Source: DASTOB01 sp035720425 (lineage in GTDB: Bacteria; Chloroflexota; Limnocylindria; Limnocylindrales; CSP1-4). From it: DNA of 20,767 nt. The stretch lies in assembly GCA_035720425.1 (NCBI GenBank), contig DASTOB010000115.1:1-20767 (forward strand). Direction: 5' to 3'. The notes under the pieces were generated by a model that was not told the origin of the DNA, did no database searches, and saw only the letters and a list, made by a program, of their open reading frames with translations. Within the stretch, counting starts at the first letter, position 1, and each line of letters starts with the position of its first letter. Positions 6,731-13,113 of this stretch are shown one piece after another. A program made the translations under genes and the position numbers.

Positions 6731-7303
6731 ATGGACAACCTCGGCCTGATCATCGTGATCGGCGTCATCGTCCTCATCGTCCTGTTCGTCGTCGGGATCT
6801 ACAACGGCCTCGTCCAGCGCCGGCTGCGGATCGACGAGGCGTTCGCACAGATCGAGGTCCAGCTCAAGCGGCGCCATGACCTGATCCCGAATCTCGTCAA
6901 TGCCGTGAAGGGCTATATGGGCTTCGAGCAGAAGGTGCTGACGGACGTCACGAACGCGCGCGCGGCCGCCGTCGCCGCCGGCGCCAAGGGCCCGCACGAG
7001 CAGGCGGCAGCGGAGAACATGCTGACCGGCACGCTGCGCTCCCTGTTCGCCGTCGTCGAGAACTACCCGGAGCTCAAGGCGAACCAGAACGTGCTGTCGC
7101 TCCAGGAGGAGCTGACCACGACGGAGAACCAGATCTCGTTCAGCCGCCAGCACTACAACGCGACCGTGCTCGACTACAACACGGCGATCCAGACGATCCC
7201 GAACGTCCTCATCGCCGGGCCGCTTGGCTTCACGAAGCGCGAGTTCTTCGACGCGGAGCCTGAGGCGGCAAACGTCCCGAACGTCGACCTCAGCCTGAGC
7301 TGA
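6731..7303 (+). CDS. LemA family membrane protein
   Basis: 190 residues, the usual LemA size. One N-terminal membrane helix (about 4-25) is followed by NGLVQRRLRIDEAFAQIEVQ and LKRRHDLIPNLVNAVKGYM, the family signature in which a long helix bundle starts just outside the membrane. ARAAAVAAG, ENYPELKANQNVLSLQEEL and ENQISFSRQHYNATVLDYN are further conserved LemA blocks, and the protein ends with the short FTKREFFDAEPEA tail. GGAGG at 6721-6725 sits 5 bases before the ATG. LemA proteins have no agreed biochemical activity; they are membrane proteins often encoded with HtpX-like M48 proteases, as here, where htpX starts 41 bases later. A small GC-rich inverted repeat (7305-7311 with 7325-7331) lies between the two genes. 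Confidence 0.94.
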   Translation: MDNLGLIIVIGVIVLIVLFVVGIYNGLVQRRLRIDEAFAQIEVQLKRRHDLIPNLVNAVKGYMGFEQKVLTDVTNARAAAVAAGAKGPHEQAAAENMLTGTLRSLFAVVENYPELKANQNVLSLQEELTTTENQISFSRQHYNATVLDYNTAIQTIPNVLIAGPLGFTKREFFDAEPEAANVPNVDLSLS

Positions 7304-7343
7304 CGGCCGGCCCGGCGCTCGTCCGCCGGCCCGCGGAGGCAGC

Positions 7344-8321
7344 GTGGCAAGCACCTTTTACGCGCAGGTCGCGTCCAATCGTCGGAACTCGTTCCTGCTG
7401 GCGCTCATCGTCGTCGTACTGCTGGCAGCGCTCGGGTTCTCGGTCGGCTTCGCGCTGACCGGCGACGCCGCGGGAGCGGCGGGCACCACCGCCTTCGCCG
7501 TCGTCATCGGTGCCATCGCCAGCGCCGCCTCGTACTTCGCTGGCGACAAGCTCGTTCTCGCCGCATCGGGCGCGAAGCCGGTCGATGAGACGAGCGCCCC
7601 CCAGCTCCTCAACATCGTCCGCGAGATGGCGATCGCGGCGAACGTGCCGATGCCGAAGGTGTACCTGATCGACGACACCGCGCCGAACGCCTTCGCCACC
7701 GGGCGCGACCCGCAGCACGCGTCGATCGCCGTCACGACCGGCCTGCTCCAGAAGCTCGACCGGGAGGAGCTCCAGGGGGTGATCGGGCACGAGCTGTCCC
7801 ACGTCCGCAACTTCGACATCCGGTTCACGCTCCTCGTCGGCGTGCTCGTCGGCTCGATCGCCCTCCTGTCGGACTTCTTCCTCCGATTCACGTTCTGGGG
7901 CGGGGGGCGGCGGTCGTCGTCGCGGAGCAAGGATGGCGGCGGCGGCCTTCAGCTGATCATGTTCATCGTGGCCATCGTGCTCGCCATCCTCGCCCCGATC
8001 GCCGCTCGGCTCGTCCAGCTCGCCGTGAGTCGCCAGCGCGAGTACCTCGCCGATGCGTCGGCGGTCGAGCTGACCCGCAACCCGTACGGGCTCGAGCGTG
8101 CGCTGGCCAAGATCTCCGGCGACACGGAGGTCCTCGAGGTAGCCAACCGCGCGACCCAGCACCTCTACTTCACGAACCCGATCAAGAAGTTCGAGGAGCG
8201 GTCGTCCAAGCTGTTCTCGACCCACCCGCCGATCCTCGAGCGGATCAACCGGCTCCGCGAGCTGACGGGCGAGCCGCCGATCGGGTCGGCCGAGGCGGCC
8301 GCGCTGGCGGGTCTCGACTGA
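7344..8321 (+). CDS. htpX: Membrane zinc metalloprotease HtpX (M48 family)
   Basis: 325 residues from the GTG at 7344, which has GGAGG at 7335-7339 only 4 bases upstream. Two N-terminal membrane helices (about 16-38 and 45-65) precede the catalytic domain. The zinc motif HELSH is at 149-153 (within VIGHELSHVRN) and the third zinc ligand is Glu233 in QREYLADASA. Between them lie two more hydrophobic stretches (about 160-180 and 202-222) and a Gly/Ser-rich loop. NPYGLERALAKI and STHPPILERINRLREL are family C-terminal signatures. HtpX degrades misfolded membrane proteins on the cytoplasmic side and is commonly heat or envelope-stress induced. Pairing with lemA suggests a joint membrane quality-control role. 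The CTG of the following reading frame overlaps this stop as CTGA. Confidence 0.94.
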   Translation: MASTFYAQVASNRRNSFLLALIVVVLLAALGFSVGFALTGDAAGAAGTTAFAVVIGAIASAASYFAGDKLVLAASGAKPVDETSAPQLLNIVREMAIAANVPMPKVYLIDDTAPNAFATGRDPQHASIAVTTGLLQKLDREELQGVIGHELSHVRNFDIRFTLLVGVLVGSIALLSDFFLRFTFWGGGRRSSSRSKDGGGGLQLIMFIVAIVLAILAPIAARLVQLAVSRQREYLADASAVELTRNPYGLERALAKISGDTEVLEVANRATQHLYFTNPIKKFEERSSKLFSTHPPILERINRLRELTGEPPIGSAEAAALAGLD

Positions 8322-9499
8322 CCGAGGGCACCGGGCGCCGTTCGACCGAGTTCGCCGGGCCCCGGACGACCGACACCGGGCCCCGTTCGGCCGACGCCGG
8401 CGCGTCGATCGCCGTCCGGCGGCTGCGCGCCCAGCACCTCGTCGGTCCTCCGCTGCCCGGGCCGGCCGATGTCGTCGCGCATCTCCTCGCCGTGCAGGCG
8501 CAGGACTACGCGGGAGCGAAGTGGGCGCTCGCCCAGCGGTCCGTCGCGACGACCGACGCGGCGATCGACGACCTCGTCGATCGCGGCGCGATCCTTCGGA
8601 CGCACGTGCTGCGGCCGACCTGGCACGTCGTGGCGCCCGCCGACATCCGCTGGCTGCTCGCCCTGACCGCACCGCGCGTCCACGTCGCGAGCGCCTACCA
8701 GTACCGGGCCCTCGAGCTCGACGAGCCGACGTTCCGGCGAAGCGAGGAAGCGATGGCGCGGGCGCTCGCCGGCGGGCGGCACCTGACGCGTGCGGAGATC
8801 GGGCGGGTGCTCGGCGAGGCGGGCCTGGCGTCCGACGGGATCCGCCTCGCTTACTTCGTCATGCATGCGGAGCTCGAGGGGGTCATCTGCAGCGGCGCCC
8901 GACGTGGCCGCCAGCACACCTACGCGCTGCTCGAGGAGCGCGTGGCGCCGGCGCGGCCGAGGACGCGGGACGAGGCGCTCGAGGAGCTCGCCGTCCGATT
9001 CGTGGCCGGCCATGGGCCGGCCCAGGCGGTCGACCTCGCGTGGTGGTCCGGTTTGACCCTGACCGACGCGCGTCGGGCGCTCGGCCTGGCCGCATCGCGC
9101 CTCGTCCGCGAAACCCACGGTGAGCGGACGTTCTGGGTGTCCGATTCGGCCGGGGTGTCCGATTCGGCCGGGGTGTCCGATTCAGCCGACTCGTCGGGCG
9201 CCGTCGTTCGTCTGCTGCCGAACTACGACGAGCTGCTCGTCGCCTTTCGCGACCGATCCGACGCGCTCGATCCGTCCCTCCCTGCCGGCGCCCGCTCGAG
9301 CGAGGCACTGCTCGCCCACATCGTCGTCCGCGACGGACTCGTCGTCGGTGGCTGGCGTCGCCGGATGGCGGGCACGTCGGTCGGCGTGGAGCTGCGTTCG
9401 CTCGTCCCGCTCGACTCGGCGGAACGTGCGGCGCTCGCCGTGGAGGCCGAGCGCCTCGGTCGGTTCCTCGGTCGACCGGTGGAGTTGACGGGGCCATGA
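8318..9499 (+). CDS. Winged-helix DNA-binding (HTH_42, AlkZ/YcaQ-like) protein; start uncertain
   Basis: The protein matches the HTH_42 family: AVRRLRAQHLVGPPLP, then AVQAQDYAGAKWALAQRS, LRTHVLRPTWHVVAPADIRWLLAL, and late WWSGLTLTDARRAL and LLPNYDELLVAFRDR. Known relatives include DNA glycosylases AlkZ and YcaQ that unhook alkylated or crosslinked bases; many others are uncharacterised. The first ordinary start, GTG at 8492, falls inside the conserved VQAQD motif, so the true N terminus is upstream. In frame back to 8321 there is no ATG, GTG or TTG. The CTG at 8318 overlaps the htpX stop as CTGA, mirroring the ATGA/GTGA overlaps of neighbouring genes, and is used here provisionally; homology itself starts near 8408. 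From 8492 the product would be 335 residues. A triple 18-base repeat (9137-9190) encodes GVSDSA units in a linker. DNA repair is a family-based guess. Confidence 0.75.
   Translation: MTEGTGRRSTEFAGPRTTDTGPRSADAGASIAVRRLRAQHLVGPPLPGPADVVAHLLAVQAQDYAGAKWALAQRSVATTDAAIDDLVDRGAILRTHVLRPTWHVVAPADIRWLLALTAPRVHVASAYQYRALELDEPTFRRSEEAMARALAGGRHLTRAEIGRVLGEAGLASDGIRLAYFVMHAELEGVICSGARRGRQHTYALLEERVAPARPRTRDEALEELAVRFVAGHGPAQAVDLAWWSGLTLTDARRALGLAASRLVRETHGERTFWVSDSAGVSDSAGVSDSADSSGAVVRLLPNYDELLVAFRDRSDALDPSLPAGARSSEALLAHIVVRDGLVVGGWRRRMAGTSVGVELRSLVPLDSAERAALAVEAERLGRFLGRPVELTGP
9137..9190 (+). repeat. 18-bp tandem repeat, three copies, inside the HTH_42 gene
   Basis: GTGTCCGATTCGGCCGGG occurs twice without change (9137-9154, 9155-9172), followed by a diverged third copy (9173-9190). 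It encodes VSDSAG-type hexapeptides, keeps frame, and sits in a poorly conserved linker before the LLPNYDELL motif. Confidence 0.9.
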
Positions 9500-9547
9500 C
9501 CGGGCTGCGGGGCACCGGGGCCGCGCGTCGCCCGGCCGAAGTCCGCT

Positions 9548-9604
9548 GCGTCGCGTACGGCGCACGTCCGCCCGGCCGCGTCGCGTACGGCGCACGTCCG
9601 CCCG
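9548..9604. repeat. 30-bp-period direct repeat, two copies
   Basis: GCGTCGCGTACGGCGCACGT followed by CCGCCCG occurs at 9548-9574 and again, 27 of 27 bases identical, at 9578-9604. The 3-base spacer gives a 30-bp period. It lies in the gap after the HTH_42 gene. No function is evident. Confidence 0.85.
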
Positions 9605-9874
9605 CCGCGCCGCCACCAACTTCGCACTTATTCGCCCCACGACTCGCGGGGAACGACTCGTCGCCGGATTCGGGCAGTGGATGCCGGTGTGCCATCAGGC
9701 CCGTGCACGAATCGAACGTGGAAGTGGCCGCCGACGGTCGCGAACCCCGTGTCGGACGCCCTTCGAGTGCGTCCGCGAGTCGTGGGACGAATATTCGAGA
9801 AGTTCGCCGAACCGGACTCGTCGCCCCCGGCCCGCCCCGGCCCGGCCGCGGCGACCCGCCCAGGCGCCGCTCGA

Positions 9875-9904
9875 TTGAAGGCCGAAGCGGGCGCGTGGTA
9901 TTCT
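9875..9904 (+). promoter_or_regulatory. Promoter of the tRNA-Phe-Gly-Gln-Cys operon
   Basis: TTGAAG (9875-9880), an 18-base spacer and TATTCT (9899-9904) with an upstream TG at 9896-9897 form the best sigma-70-type promoter in the window. It ends 42 bases before tRNA-Phe. Confidence 0.62.
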
Positions 9905-9946
9905 CGGCGCCGCCGACGGGCGGCCAAAAGCCTGGTTGGCCATCGG

Positions 9947-10022
9947 GCCGAGATAGCTCAGTTGGTAGAGCACGCGACTGAAAATCGCGGTGTCGCCAGT
10001 TCGATTCTGGCTCTCGGCACCA
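9947..10022 (+). tRNA. tRNA-Phe (anticodon GAA)
   Basis: 76 bases with an encoded CCA. The acceptor GCCGAGA pairs with TCTCGGC and the discriminator is A. The anticodon stem CGCGA/TCGCG encloses CTGAAAA with GAA at 9980-9982. The D-arm TAGCTCAGTTGGTAGAGCA and T-arm CCAGTTCGATTCTGG are canonical. It is the first gene of a four-tRNA operon. Confidence 0.97.
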
Positions 10023-10049
10023 CCACTCCGGTGGTCGTGAAAGAGTCGA

Positions 10050-10125
10050 GCGGAAGTGGCTCAGTTGGTAGAGCATCACCTTGCCAAGGTGAGGGTCGCG
10101 GGTTCGAGTCCCGTCTTCCGCTCCA
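10050..10125 (+). tRNA. tRNA-Gly (anticodon GCC)
   Basis: 76 bases with an encoded CCA. The acceptor GCGGAAG pairs with CTTCCGC and the discriminator is T (U73, normal for tRNA-Gly). The anticodon stem TCACC/GGTGA encloses TTGCCAA with GCC at 10083-10085, reading GGC/GGU. Confidence 0.97.
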
Positions 10126-10145
10126 TTTTCTTGTCCGGGTCCCGC

Positions 10146-10219
10146 TGCCCCTTCGTCTAGTGGTAGGACAGCGGACTTTGGATCCGTGAACCGAGGTTCG
10201 AATCCTCGAGGGGCAGCCA
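10146..10219 (+). tRNA. tRNA-Gln (anticodon TTG)
   Basis: 74 bases with an encoded CCA. The acceptor TGCCCCT pairs with AGGGGCA, with the U1-A72 end typical of tRNA-Gln, and the discriminator is G. The anticodon stem GCGGA/TCCGT encloses CTTTGGA with TTG at 10178-10180. Confidence 0.96.
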
Positions 10220-10255
10220 ACACACCTGCCGGGTCGGCACCGGCGAGCCACTTAT

Positions 10256-10332
10256 GGCGACGTGGTGAAGTGGTTTAACACGGAGGTCTGCAAAACCTCT
10301 ATTCACCGGTTCGAATCCGGTCGTCGCCTCCA
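10256..10332 (+). tRNA. tRNA-Cys (anticodon GCA)
   Basis: 77 bases with an encoded CCA. The acceptor GGCGACG pairs with CGTCGCC and the discriminator is T (U73, the tRNA-Cys identity base). The anticodon stem GAGGT/ACCTC encloses CTGCAAA with GCA at 10290-10292. It is the last gene of the tRNA operon, 17 bases before a strong hairpin. Confidence 0.96.
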
Positions 10333-10348
10333 TCGCTGAGCACCAACA

Positions 10349-10372
10349 AGCCCGCCGAGTGATCGGCGGGCT
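10349..10372 (+). terminator. Terminator after tRNA-Cys, possibly bidirectional
   Basis: AGCCCGCCGA and TCGGCGGGCT form a perfect 10-bp stem with a GTGA tetraloop, followed by CGTTCGTT on the plus strand and by TGTTGGTG on the minus strand. It lies between the tRNA operon and the convergent CPBP gene ending at 10437, so it could serve both. Confidence 0.75.
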
Positions 10373-10436
10373 CGTTCGTTGGCGACGGAACACTTCGTTC
10401 GCGACGGACGCGTCGACCGTGGACGTCGACGAGACG

Positions 10437-11300
10437 TCAGAGCACGGCGACGGCGTTCCGGAACGCGTCGATCACCGCGTGCGCGATGCCGGGCGCGGCG
10501 AGGTTCCCGGTTCGCCGCCACGAGGTGACGAGCGGGTAGCCGATCGCCACGTGCACGACGATGAGATACGGGATCGTCAGCGCACCGAGCGTCACGAACG
10601 CAACGGGCAGGTGCCAGATCCCCCATAGCGCGGAGCCGTACAGGGCGGTTGCGCGATCCGGGCCGGGCGTGGATCCGTGGAGGTACGGGTCGATCTGCCC
10701 GCGGAACAGGACCTCCTCCATGACGAACACGGCCGGCAGGTAGGTCGCCAGCGAGATGAGACTCGTGGCAAGCGCCGCGGTGACATTCCCGGTGAACCCG
10801 CCGGTGGCGAGGCGGTACACGATCATGACGCTGACCAGGATCCCGCCGGCGATCAGCGAGGCGCGGATCGTCGAACGGATCGCGTCCCGGTCCATGGCGC
10901 GGCCGGCGTACACCGCCCCGACGGCGCCGACCATGGCGGCGAGTCCCCACCCGACGGTCGCGAGGTCGCCGGCACGGACCCCGCCGAGCGCGACGATCGC
11001 CGGGGCGATCGAGAGGATGACGACGGCCACGATCGACCGCCACGTGAACTCGAGAGCAGGGGCCCGGCGGAGCCACAGCGCCCGGAGCGGTTGACGGACG
11101 ACGAGGAGTTGGACGGCGATCGTGATCGGGATGCCGACCAGCAGGTACGCGTTGGCGCCGAGTCCGAACCCGAAGCCGAGGGCCATGTAGCCGCCGACCA
11201 CGAGCGTTGCGACGACCGCACGAGCCAGGCGGCGATCGACGGCGATCGCGGGGATCGCCCGCCCTGCCCGAGGGAGCGAGCGTTCGTGCTGCGCGTTCAT
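10437..11300 (-). CDS. CPBP-family intramembrane metalloprotease
   Basis: 287 residues, strongly hydrophobic with about seven to eight membrane segments. The CPBP (Abi/CAAX protease) motifs are all present: EExxxR as MEEVLFRG (E195, E196, R200), the FxxxH-type site as LWGIWHLPV (H230), and HxxxD/N as GIAHAVIDAF (H274, D278). Family members are membrane-embedded glutamic/metal-type proteases related to Rce1; bacterial ones act in envelope maturation, bacteriocin immunity or anti-sigma cleavage, but the substrate here is unknown. The ATG at 11300 overlaps the stop of the upstream hydrolase gene as ATGA, so the two are translationally coupled. The tRNA operon terminator lies 65 bases beyond the stop. 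The assignment to the family is secure; the specific role is not known. Confidence 0.92.
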   Translation of the reverse strand: MNAQHERSLPRAGRAIPAIAVDRRLARAVVATLVVGGYMALGFGFGLGANAYLLVGIPITIAVQLLVVRQPLRALWLRRAPALEFTWRSIVAVVILSIAPAIVALGGVRAGDLATVGWGLAAMVGAVGAVYAGRAMDRDAIRSTIRASLIAGGILVSVMIVYRLATGGFTGNVTAALATSLISLATYLPAVFVMEEVLFRGQIDPYLHGSTPGPDRATALYGSALWGIWHLPVAFVTLGALTIPYLIVVHVAIGYPLVTSWRRTGNLAAPGIAHAVIDAFRNAVAVL

Positions 11301-12586
11301 CGGTGCGCCGTCCCGGCCCGCACCGAGGCCACGACATCGAGGATCGCCTGGCTCGATGCCGTCGCATCGTCACCACTGATGAGCGAGGTGTGTGTCGCGT
11401 CGGCGAGGACGCGGTGAACGCTCGCGCTCGACAGGCCCGGCAGCCGATCCTGTGCGTCGAGCCAGCCCCCCTGCTGTCCCGACCCGGCGCTGACCACGAT
11501 GAGCGGCCGGTCGCCGAGGCTCGTCGACGCGAGCGCCTGCTGGAGGGCGGCGGGAAGGGCGACGACCTCGTCACGCCCGCCGCGGGCGGCGGCGACGGTC
11601 GACTCCTCGGCCGACAGTCCGAGGATGGGACCGAGGAGTCCGACGCGGGCGAGCGTCGGCGACAGCGTCCCAAGGAGTCGGAGCGTCGTGTAGGTCCCCG
11701 GGTAGGTCGGCAGCGCCGTGAACGCGTCGGCCGGCTGGGCGTCGAGCAGGACCATGCCGGCGACCTGGTCGGCGTAGCGCTCCGCGAAGACCCGCACGTA
11801 CGGGCCACCCGAGGAGTGGCCGACGATGATGTACGGGCCGGCCACCCCGGCGCGCTCGAGCAGCGTGTGCAGGTCGGTCGCGAGGGCGATGCCATCCTGC
11901 GGACCGGCTGCCTCGTCGCTCCGCCCGTGTCCGGCGCGGTCGTAGGCGCACACCGTGGTCGATGCGGCGACGGCCGGCGCAATGCGCGCCCAGGACGATG
12001 ACGACGCGCCGAGGCCGGCCTGAAGGACGACCGTCGGGCTTCCGGAGCCGGTGCACTCGAGGTAGAGCCGGCGTCCACCCACGTCGACGAGTCGGCCGGA
12101 CGCGGCCGATGCACCCGCTCCCACGGTCCCGCTGAGGGTCGTGACTCCGCCGCCGACGGCGAACGTGAGCAGCGACGCGACGACCGGGACGATGAGCCAG
12201 CGGCCCCGGCCGACGAGCTGGCGGCGCACCTGCATGACCATCCAGACCGCGAGGACGGCGAGGGCCGGCGGCCAGATCCAGCTCAGGACGTTCATCGCGG
12301 CCAGCCCGGGCTGAACCACGATCAGGATCAGGCCGGTAACGCCGAGCAACGCCGCCGGCACCACCGCCCAGGCCTGTGGCTGGGCGCTGAAGCGGGTCGA
12401 CAGGACGGCCATGAGGCCCCAGCCGAGCCCGAACGCGAACAGCACGGATCCGGTCACCAGGGATTCCGATCCGCCCGACGCCGGGCCGAGCAGGAGAGCG
12501 ATCGCCAGGATCGCACCCGTGCCGAGCGAGGCGAGGATGGCGAGCACCGGCGAGCGCGTGCTCGCGCTTCGCAGCATGTTGTTCAC
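11297..12586 (-). CDS. Membrane-anchored alpha/beta hydrolase
   Basis: 429 residues. The N-terminal third carries four or five hydrophobic helices (about 12-34, 42-62, 71-91, 100-119, 130-148). An alpha/beta hydrolase domain follows from about residue 165 (VDVGGRRLYLECTGSGSPTVVLQAG). The oxyanion region is LQAGLGASSSSW, CAYDRAGHGRSD is the conserved strand-loop, and GHSSG (256-260) holds the nucleophile Ser258. The catalytic His is probably His399 in DATHTS; the acid residue is not certain. The GTG at 12586 was chosen because GGAGG (minus strand, 12594-12598) lies 7 bases upstream. An ATG three codons later is the alternative, and longer frames upstream look non-coding. Topology suggests the hydrolase domain is tethered to the membrane, probably outside. 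Its substrate is unknown. The stop overlaps the CPBP start as ATGA. Confidence 0.88.
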   Translation of the reverse strand: MNNMLRSASTRSPVLAILASLGTGAILAIALLLGPASGGSESLVTGSVLFAFGLGWGLMAVLSTRFSAQPQAWAVVPAALLGVTGLILIVVQPGLAAMNVLSWIWPPALAVLAVWMVMQVRRQLVGRGRWLIVPVVASLLTFAVGGGVTTLSGTVGAGASAASGRLVDVGGRRLYLECTGSGSPTVVLQAGLGASSSSWARIAPAVAASTTVCAYDRAGHGRSDEAAGPQDGIALATDLHTLLERAGVAGPYIIVGHSSGGPYVRVFAERYADQVAGMVLLDAQPADAFTALPTYPGTYTTLRLLGTLSPTLARVGLLGPILGLSAEESTVAAARGGRDEVVALPAALQQALASTSLGDRPLIVVSAGSGQQGGWLDAQDRLPGLSSASVHRVLADATHTSLISGDDATASSQAILDVVASVRAGTAHR

Positions 12587-12636
12587 GAGACTGCCTCCGA
12601 GGACGCGAGCGAGGGGTTGGGGGCGATCGACCGCGC

Positions 12637-12852
12637 TCACGACGCGCTCGCCGTTGCCGCGCCGCGGACGACGCGCAGTCCACCGATCGGGCGTGCAACA
12701 ACTGCATGCGCCGGGCGGCGAAGGACGTACAGTCCCCGAGCGACGAGGTCGAGGACCGCGACGACCCGGGGCGCGGCGAGGACCGCCGTGGAGCGCGCGA
12801 TGGAGGCAGCGATGGAGTGGGTGGCGACCGCCGCCGCGAACGATTGGTGCAT
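12637..12852 (-). CDS. Possible small Ala/Val/Arg-rich protein of unknown function
   Basis: A 71-residue frame begins with the ATG at 12852, preceded on the minus strand by a purine-rich GGGAAGGGA about 7 bases upstream that could serve as a ribosome site. Nearly every codon ends in G or C, as in the real genes nearby. The product (MHQSFAAAVATH at the start) has a hydrophobic middle and a basic second half and matches no family I recognise. It lies 50 bases upstream of the hydrolase gene on the same strand and could be its operon leader gene. The same frame continues far upstream through the opposite histidine kinase gene, so the open frame alone is weak evidence. It may equally be untranslated leader. 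Confidence 0.35.
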   Translation of the reverse strand: MHQSFAAAVATHSIAASIARSTAVLAAPRVVAVLDLVARGLYVLRRPAHAVVARPIGGLRVVRGAATASAS

Positions 12853-13052
12853 CGTGTCGTCCCTTCCCGATCCGGCGAGATGCGATCGGTTCGGATGGAC
12901 CGTCGGCTCGCGTCTGGACATGACCGTAGGCTCGTCGTGGCAGACGGCCAATGGAGCCGACCCGGCGGCCGACGCGGTGTTTGCTCGGGCCTGGAGGACA
13001 GGGTTCACCCGGATGCCGCGCCACCGGACGGACGCCCGACGGCTCACGCGTC

Positions 13053-13095
13053 GCGACCTCGACCGGCGAGCCCTCGACCAGCGAGCCCTCGACCG
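13053..13095. repeat. 15-bp tandem repeat upstream of the histidine kinase
   Basis: GCGAGCCCTCGACCA occurs twice in tandem (13066-13080, 13081-13095), preceded by a shortened copy GCGACCTCGACCG (13053-13065). The array ends 18 bases before the kinase start codon, in the gap between divergent genes. Confidence 0.75.
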
Positions 13096-13113
13096 TCGCC
13101 ACGCGGATCGACC

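Larger units (their letters stand above)
9500..9946. other. Gene-free interval with short repeats, before the tRNA-Phe operon
   Basis: I find no convincing gene here. A frame starting at the ATG at 9496 (overlapping the upstream stop) runs through the tRNA-Phe gene and has Pro/Arg/Gly-rich noise. The interval holds a 30-bp-period direct repeat (9548-9604), ACGACTCG twice 14 bases apart (9639 and 9653), two small palindromes (CGAATATTCG at 9788-9797 and GTTCGCCGAAC at 9802-9812), and the tRNA promoter at its end. Confidence 0.6.

Noticed and set aside
7305..7331. Inverted repeat GGCCGGC/GCCGGCC between lemA and htpX as a terminator
   Set aside because: No T-tract follows, and such GC inverted repeats are expected by chance here. 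At most it is an mRNA stem near the htpX ribosome site.
9788..9812. Palindromes CGAATATTCG and GTTCGCCGAAC, considered as a LexA-type or other operator
   Set aside because: The spacing does not match the CGAAC-N4-GTTCG LexA box, and the nearest downstream gene is a tRNA operon with its own promoter 60 bases further on.
9496..9981. 161-residue frame whose ATG overlaps the HTH_42 stop
   Set aside because: It runs into tRNA-Phe, is made of repeats and Pro/Arg/Gly, and has no family resemblance.
12587..13102. N-terminal extension of the alpha/beta hydrolase to 13102
   Set aside because: The extra 172 residues are Arg/Gly/Pro noise over the divergent promoter region. GTG at 12586 has an ideally spaced GGAGG.
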